9,182 bases of DNA from an uncultured Bacteroidales bacterium. Lineage in GTDB: Bacteria > Bacteroidota > Bacteroidia > Bacteroidales > F082. Location: NCBI GenBank assembly GCA_946410535.1, contig CAMKAR010000069.1, positions 1 to 9,182 of the forward strand, read 5' to 3'. The notes below the pieces were generated by a model, which was not told where the DNA came from, did not search any database, and saw only the letters and a list, made by a program, of their open reading frames with translations. Position 1 is the first letter of the stretch. Every line of letters starts with the position of its first letter. The translations under genes and the position numbers were made by a program. Shown piece after piece: positions 8,601 to 9,182 of this stretch.

Positions 8601-8781
8601 TGGTTTGCCCTGTTAGATGGCTTTTGATTTCTTCCGACAACGTCAATGTGGCTTCACCTTGCTTCGTGTTCTGCGTAATGAAGCTTTCGGCAGTGGTCAC
8701 GGCTTTGTTGGCTCCGATTCGCATTTGTGCTTGGAGTTGGATCGAGACGAAGAGCATCGCTATGACGAAAGCCTTTTTCAT
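5629..8781 (-). CDS. Secreted C10-family (streptopain-like) cysteine peptidase with beta-helix and T9SS sorting domain
   Basis: A 1050-residue exported protein. Residues 1-18 are a signal peptide (MKKAFVIAMLFVSIQLQA). About 25-130 resemble a Spi/streptopain propeptide (PKGFVIVSAMDEVLAYS). About 134-345 form a C10 peptidase: Q141 in VWGQG (probable oxyanion-hole Gln), nucleophile C164 in SAGCVAVAMAQIL, H299 in GGHAF, and HFNFGWDGVADGFYTLD (313-329), matching SpeB, so it should be active after propeptide removal. About 357-757 form a right-handed parallel beta-helix that opens with IIYVSPSGTGDGSSW and carries PMP-like NGGGI/NGGAI motifs, ending in DTDLAGNPRLK and DMGAYES. Residues 766-900 hold three degenerate ICEG repeats (C770, C819, C865). 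Residues 901-970 are Ig-like (YLWSTGDTTASI). About 972-1050 are a T9SS type A tail (FPNPANDIVNI to YAKLIVQ), so the product should cross the outer membrane and be released or surface-attached. It has its own promoter. Peptidase substrate and beta-helix ligand are unknown; nutrient proteolysis or host/biofilm interaction are inferences only. Confidence 0.92.
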   Translation of the reverse strand: MKKAFVIAMLFVSIQLQAQMRIGANKAVTTAESFITQNTKQGEATLTLSEEIKSHLTGQTNLFVFSVEPKGFVIVSAMDEVLAYSLRSDLPKIENMPEHIAYWIHHYNDRTDYLVEHPDEKPKAAKTNREVAPLLTSVWGQGCFHNEACPLDSVGPCGHVSAGCVAVAMAQILYYHKYPMKGFGELTYDCPPYGTLSANFGETMYDWNGMCDTLYEGNPAVAQLISHCGIAVMMNYGAHQSNSSFTAANNAFRQYFGFPTATLIYRSYYDDETWQEIIKRELDKQLPVYFRGMSSLGGHAFICDGYDTNGLFHFNFGWDGVADGFYTLDNPSGFTSQQAIIHNILPIGNIPIHCDEHNIIYVSPSGTGDGSSWSNSTNDLQGALFKSHFDNCTIWVKEGTYMGDSINEYAFWLMRNSKLHGGFKGDEPFDYDLSLRDFESHPSILDGNHRQGVISVLPNIDSDSIVIDGFTIQNGISKEGAGMSLSSHATVSNCKICHNSAVQNGGGISSSLNSIDIQFVDCNFFDNQAKNGGAIHDIGSTTFIRCNIHDNIASHNGGGIHSIGNTTPSQFINCTISHNSALNGGGAYCNRSKSSYWSCLFSNNTATNGGACHGESNLINCTIVKNEGSENYGGVYHSEAVPHEIRNCIIWGNVSQGEYKQIGPGMNHDHCAVQDDSSTSLANIKLAAENDGESPECHVRFIDADIDAGGEGHGGDWRLQSHSVCIDRGVGIAQQPDTDLAGNPRLKHLSPDMGAYESDNVSHTISLDFCENSPYYYDSIFIPQPGTYTFLYPGPQYDSLVILNMTPLIESPPVTDTICEGEAYDFHGTLLYETGVYFDTIDCIGYRLNLTVKPVTDIYIEKNICEGDSINFFGTHLAESGHYYKEFYCTKRYYLDLKVNPRPSLQCTNDTTVFIGQPITLSASGADTYLWSTGDTTASIVLYPEKDNYYSVTGTMVNGCNATKQIMVKVEGDLNDDMFMFPNPANDIVNIYKKNIDEVLIFNTLGQPLKQISGQRKNLALDVSKFEEGVYIVMVRALNNRYYAKLIVQH

Positions 8782-8806
8782 GCTATTATAAGCAAATTGT
8801 GAACTG

Positions 8807-8837
8807 CAAAAATAAGGAAAAAAACATTTCAGGCAAA
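8807..8837 (-). promoter_or_regulatory. Bacteroides-type sigma-ABfr promoter for the C10 peptidase gene
   Basis: Read on the minus strand, TTTG (8837-8834) is followed after 19 bp by TATTTTTG (8814-8807), an exact match to the Bacteroidetes -33 TTTG / -7 TAnnTTTG consensus, whose spacer is about 19-21 bp. The surroundings are T-rich. Transcription would start near 8800, giving a leader of about 19 nt before the ATG at 8781. The leader is A/T-rich with no Shine-Dalgarno sequence, as expected for this phylum. I see no operator or riboswitch-like structure in so short a leader. Confidence 0.72.
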
Positions 8838-8871
8838 AAAAGTCAGCTTAATTTTGAATTTTGCCCCCATA

Positions 8872-8961
8872 GTCCCGAAGGGACGACAGCCGCCAGGGCA
8901 TAGCCGTAAGCCTATGCCCGAAAACCAACGCGGATAATGGTTAATAGCCGTAAGCCTATGC
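8872..8961. repeat. Cluster of intergenic palindromes (REP-like element)
   Basis: Three linked units occupy the gap upstream of the peptidase promoter. First, a perfect hairpin with 5-bp arms GTCCC (8872-8876) and GGGAC (8880-8884) and a GAA loop. Second, an inverted repeat with 8-bp arms GGGCATAG (8896-8903) and CTATGCCC (8912-8919) and an 8-nt loop. Third, an exact 18-bp direct copy of the core of the second unit, ATAGCCGTAAGCCTATGC, at 8900-8917 and again at 8944-8961; in the second copy the outer arms are partly lost. Paired short palindromes confined to a gap between genes are typical of REP/REPIN elements mobilised in trans by IS200-like (RAYT) transposases. That identity is inferred; no transposase is present here. 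Confidence 0.6.
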
Positions 8962-8971
8962 TCCATACAAC

Positions 8972-9000
8972 AAAAAAACAGCCCCCGAAATCTCGGAGGC
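8972..9000 (-). terminator. Intrinsic terminator of the minus-strand gene at the right edge
   Basis: On the minus strand a hairpin is formed by GCC-T-CCGA and TCGG-G-GGC (9000-8981), seven pairs with one internal mismatch and a 4-nt loop. After one T and one G (the complement of 8980-8979) comes a run of seven T residues (complement of 8978-8972). The hairpin begins six bases after the stop codon at 9007-9009. Position, GC-rich stem and T-tract fit Rho-independent termination and separate the upstream gene from the peptidase promoter. Confidence 0.8.
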
Positions 9001-9006
9001 TGAATC

Positions 9007-9182
9007 CTACGACTTCAGGTGTGGCACTTCGCTGATGAAGAACTCATCGAAAGAGTGGCTCCCGTTGTCTTTGAACTCGGTGTCAGGAAACACCTTTTGC
9101 AGTTCGTCATATATTGCCCTTACCAATCTGTCACTATCAAAGGCTTGAGTGAAAATCAGACGGATCGTTCCACCGAACTCAC
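9007..9182 (-). CDS. Unrecognised protein, last 57 residues only (gene runs off the right edge)
   Basis: The minus-strand frame is open from the window edge to a TAG stop (9009-9007), giving 57 complete codons. The tail begins EFGGTIRLIFTQAFDSDRLV and ends FDEFFISEVPHLKS. It reads as a real protein terminus: a beta-like stretch (GTIRLIFTQ), an amphipathic helix (DSDRLVRAIYDELQKVF) and an acidic/aromatic end, with no low-complexity bias. The intrinsic terminator just after the stop supports a genuine 3' end. I do not recognise the family from this fragment and assign no function. It is transcribed in the same direction as the peptidase gene but is separated from it by the terminator and a new promoter. 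Confidence 0.72.
   Translation of the reverse strand, partial: EFGGTIRLIFTQAFDSDRLVRAIYDELQKVFPDTEFKDNGSHSFDEFFISEVPHLKS

Noticed and set aside
8785..8790. TATAAT (minus strand) as a -10 box for the peptidase gene
   Set aside because: It sits just before the ATG, so transcription would start at or inside the coding region; the TTTG/TAnnTTTG pair upstream is a better fit for this phylum.
8872..8884. GTCCC-GAA-GGGAC hairpin as a transcription terminator
   Set aside because: No T-tract follows it on either strand; the terminator at 8972-9000 already serves the only gene that would need one.
8900..8961. Two 18-bp direct repeats separated by 26 bp, resembling a minimal CRISPR
   Set aside because: There are only two copies, the repeat is the core of a larger inverted repeat, and no cas genes are present. 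A REP-like palindrome explains it better.

Overview
The window looks like chromosomal DNA of a Bacteroidales-type bacterium. Four things point that way: a secreted protein with a type IX secretion (T9SS) sorting tail, a C10 (streptopain-like) peptidase with the 'ICEG' repeats common in Bacteroidetes surface proteins, a promoter matching the Bacteroides TTTG / TAnnTTTG pattern, and no Shine-Dalgarno sequences before the starts. The species cannot be told from the sequence. There are no tRNA or rRNA genes, no CRISPR array and no transposase.

Layout: (1) Bases 1-2379, plus strand, are the C-terminal 792 codons of a TamB-family envelope protein whose 5' end lies outside the window. (2) Its stop codon overlaps the start of a complete 1088-residue AddA/RecB-type helicase-nuclease (2379-5645, plus) in a TGATG junction, so the two are almost certainly co-transcribed and probably translationally coupled. 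(3) On the minus strand, converging on the helicase and overlapping its 3' end by 17 bp, is a 1050-residue secreted multidomain protein (5629-8781): signal peptide, Spi-like propeptide, C10 cysteine peptidase with its catalytic residues, a parallel beta-helix with Chlamydia-PMP-like GGA/I coils, ICEG repeats, an Ig-like module and a T9SS type A tail. (4) The 225-bp gap 8782-9006 holds that gene's promoter, a cluster of palindromes resembling a REP element, and an intrinsic terminator. (5) The terminator ends a minus-strand gene of which only the last 57 codons are visible (9007-9182); I do not recognise it.

The genes serve different roles: envelope biogenesis, double-strand-break repair or DNA degradation, and an exported protease. 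Only the first two form an evident transcription unit. The peptidase gene has its own promoter and is insulated upstream by the terminator. I see no clearly new multi-gene system. The most interesting items are the peptidase/beta-helix fusion with its seven-coil C-x4-N ladder, the palindrome cluster, and the tail-to-tail overlap in which the last strand of the T9SS signal is encoded opposite the end of the helicase gene.
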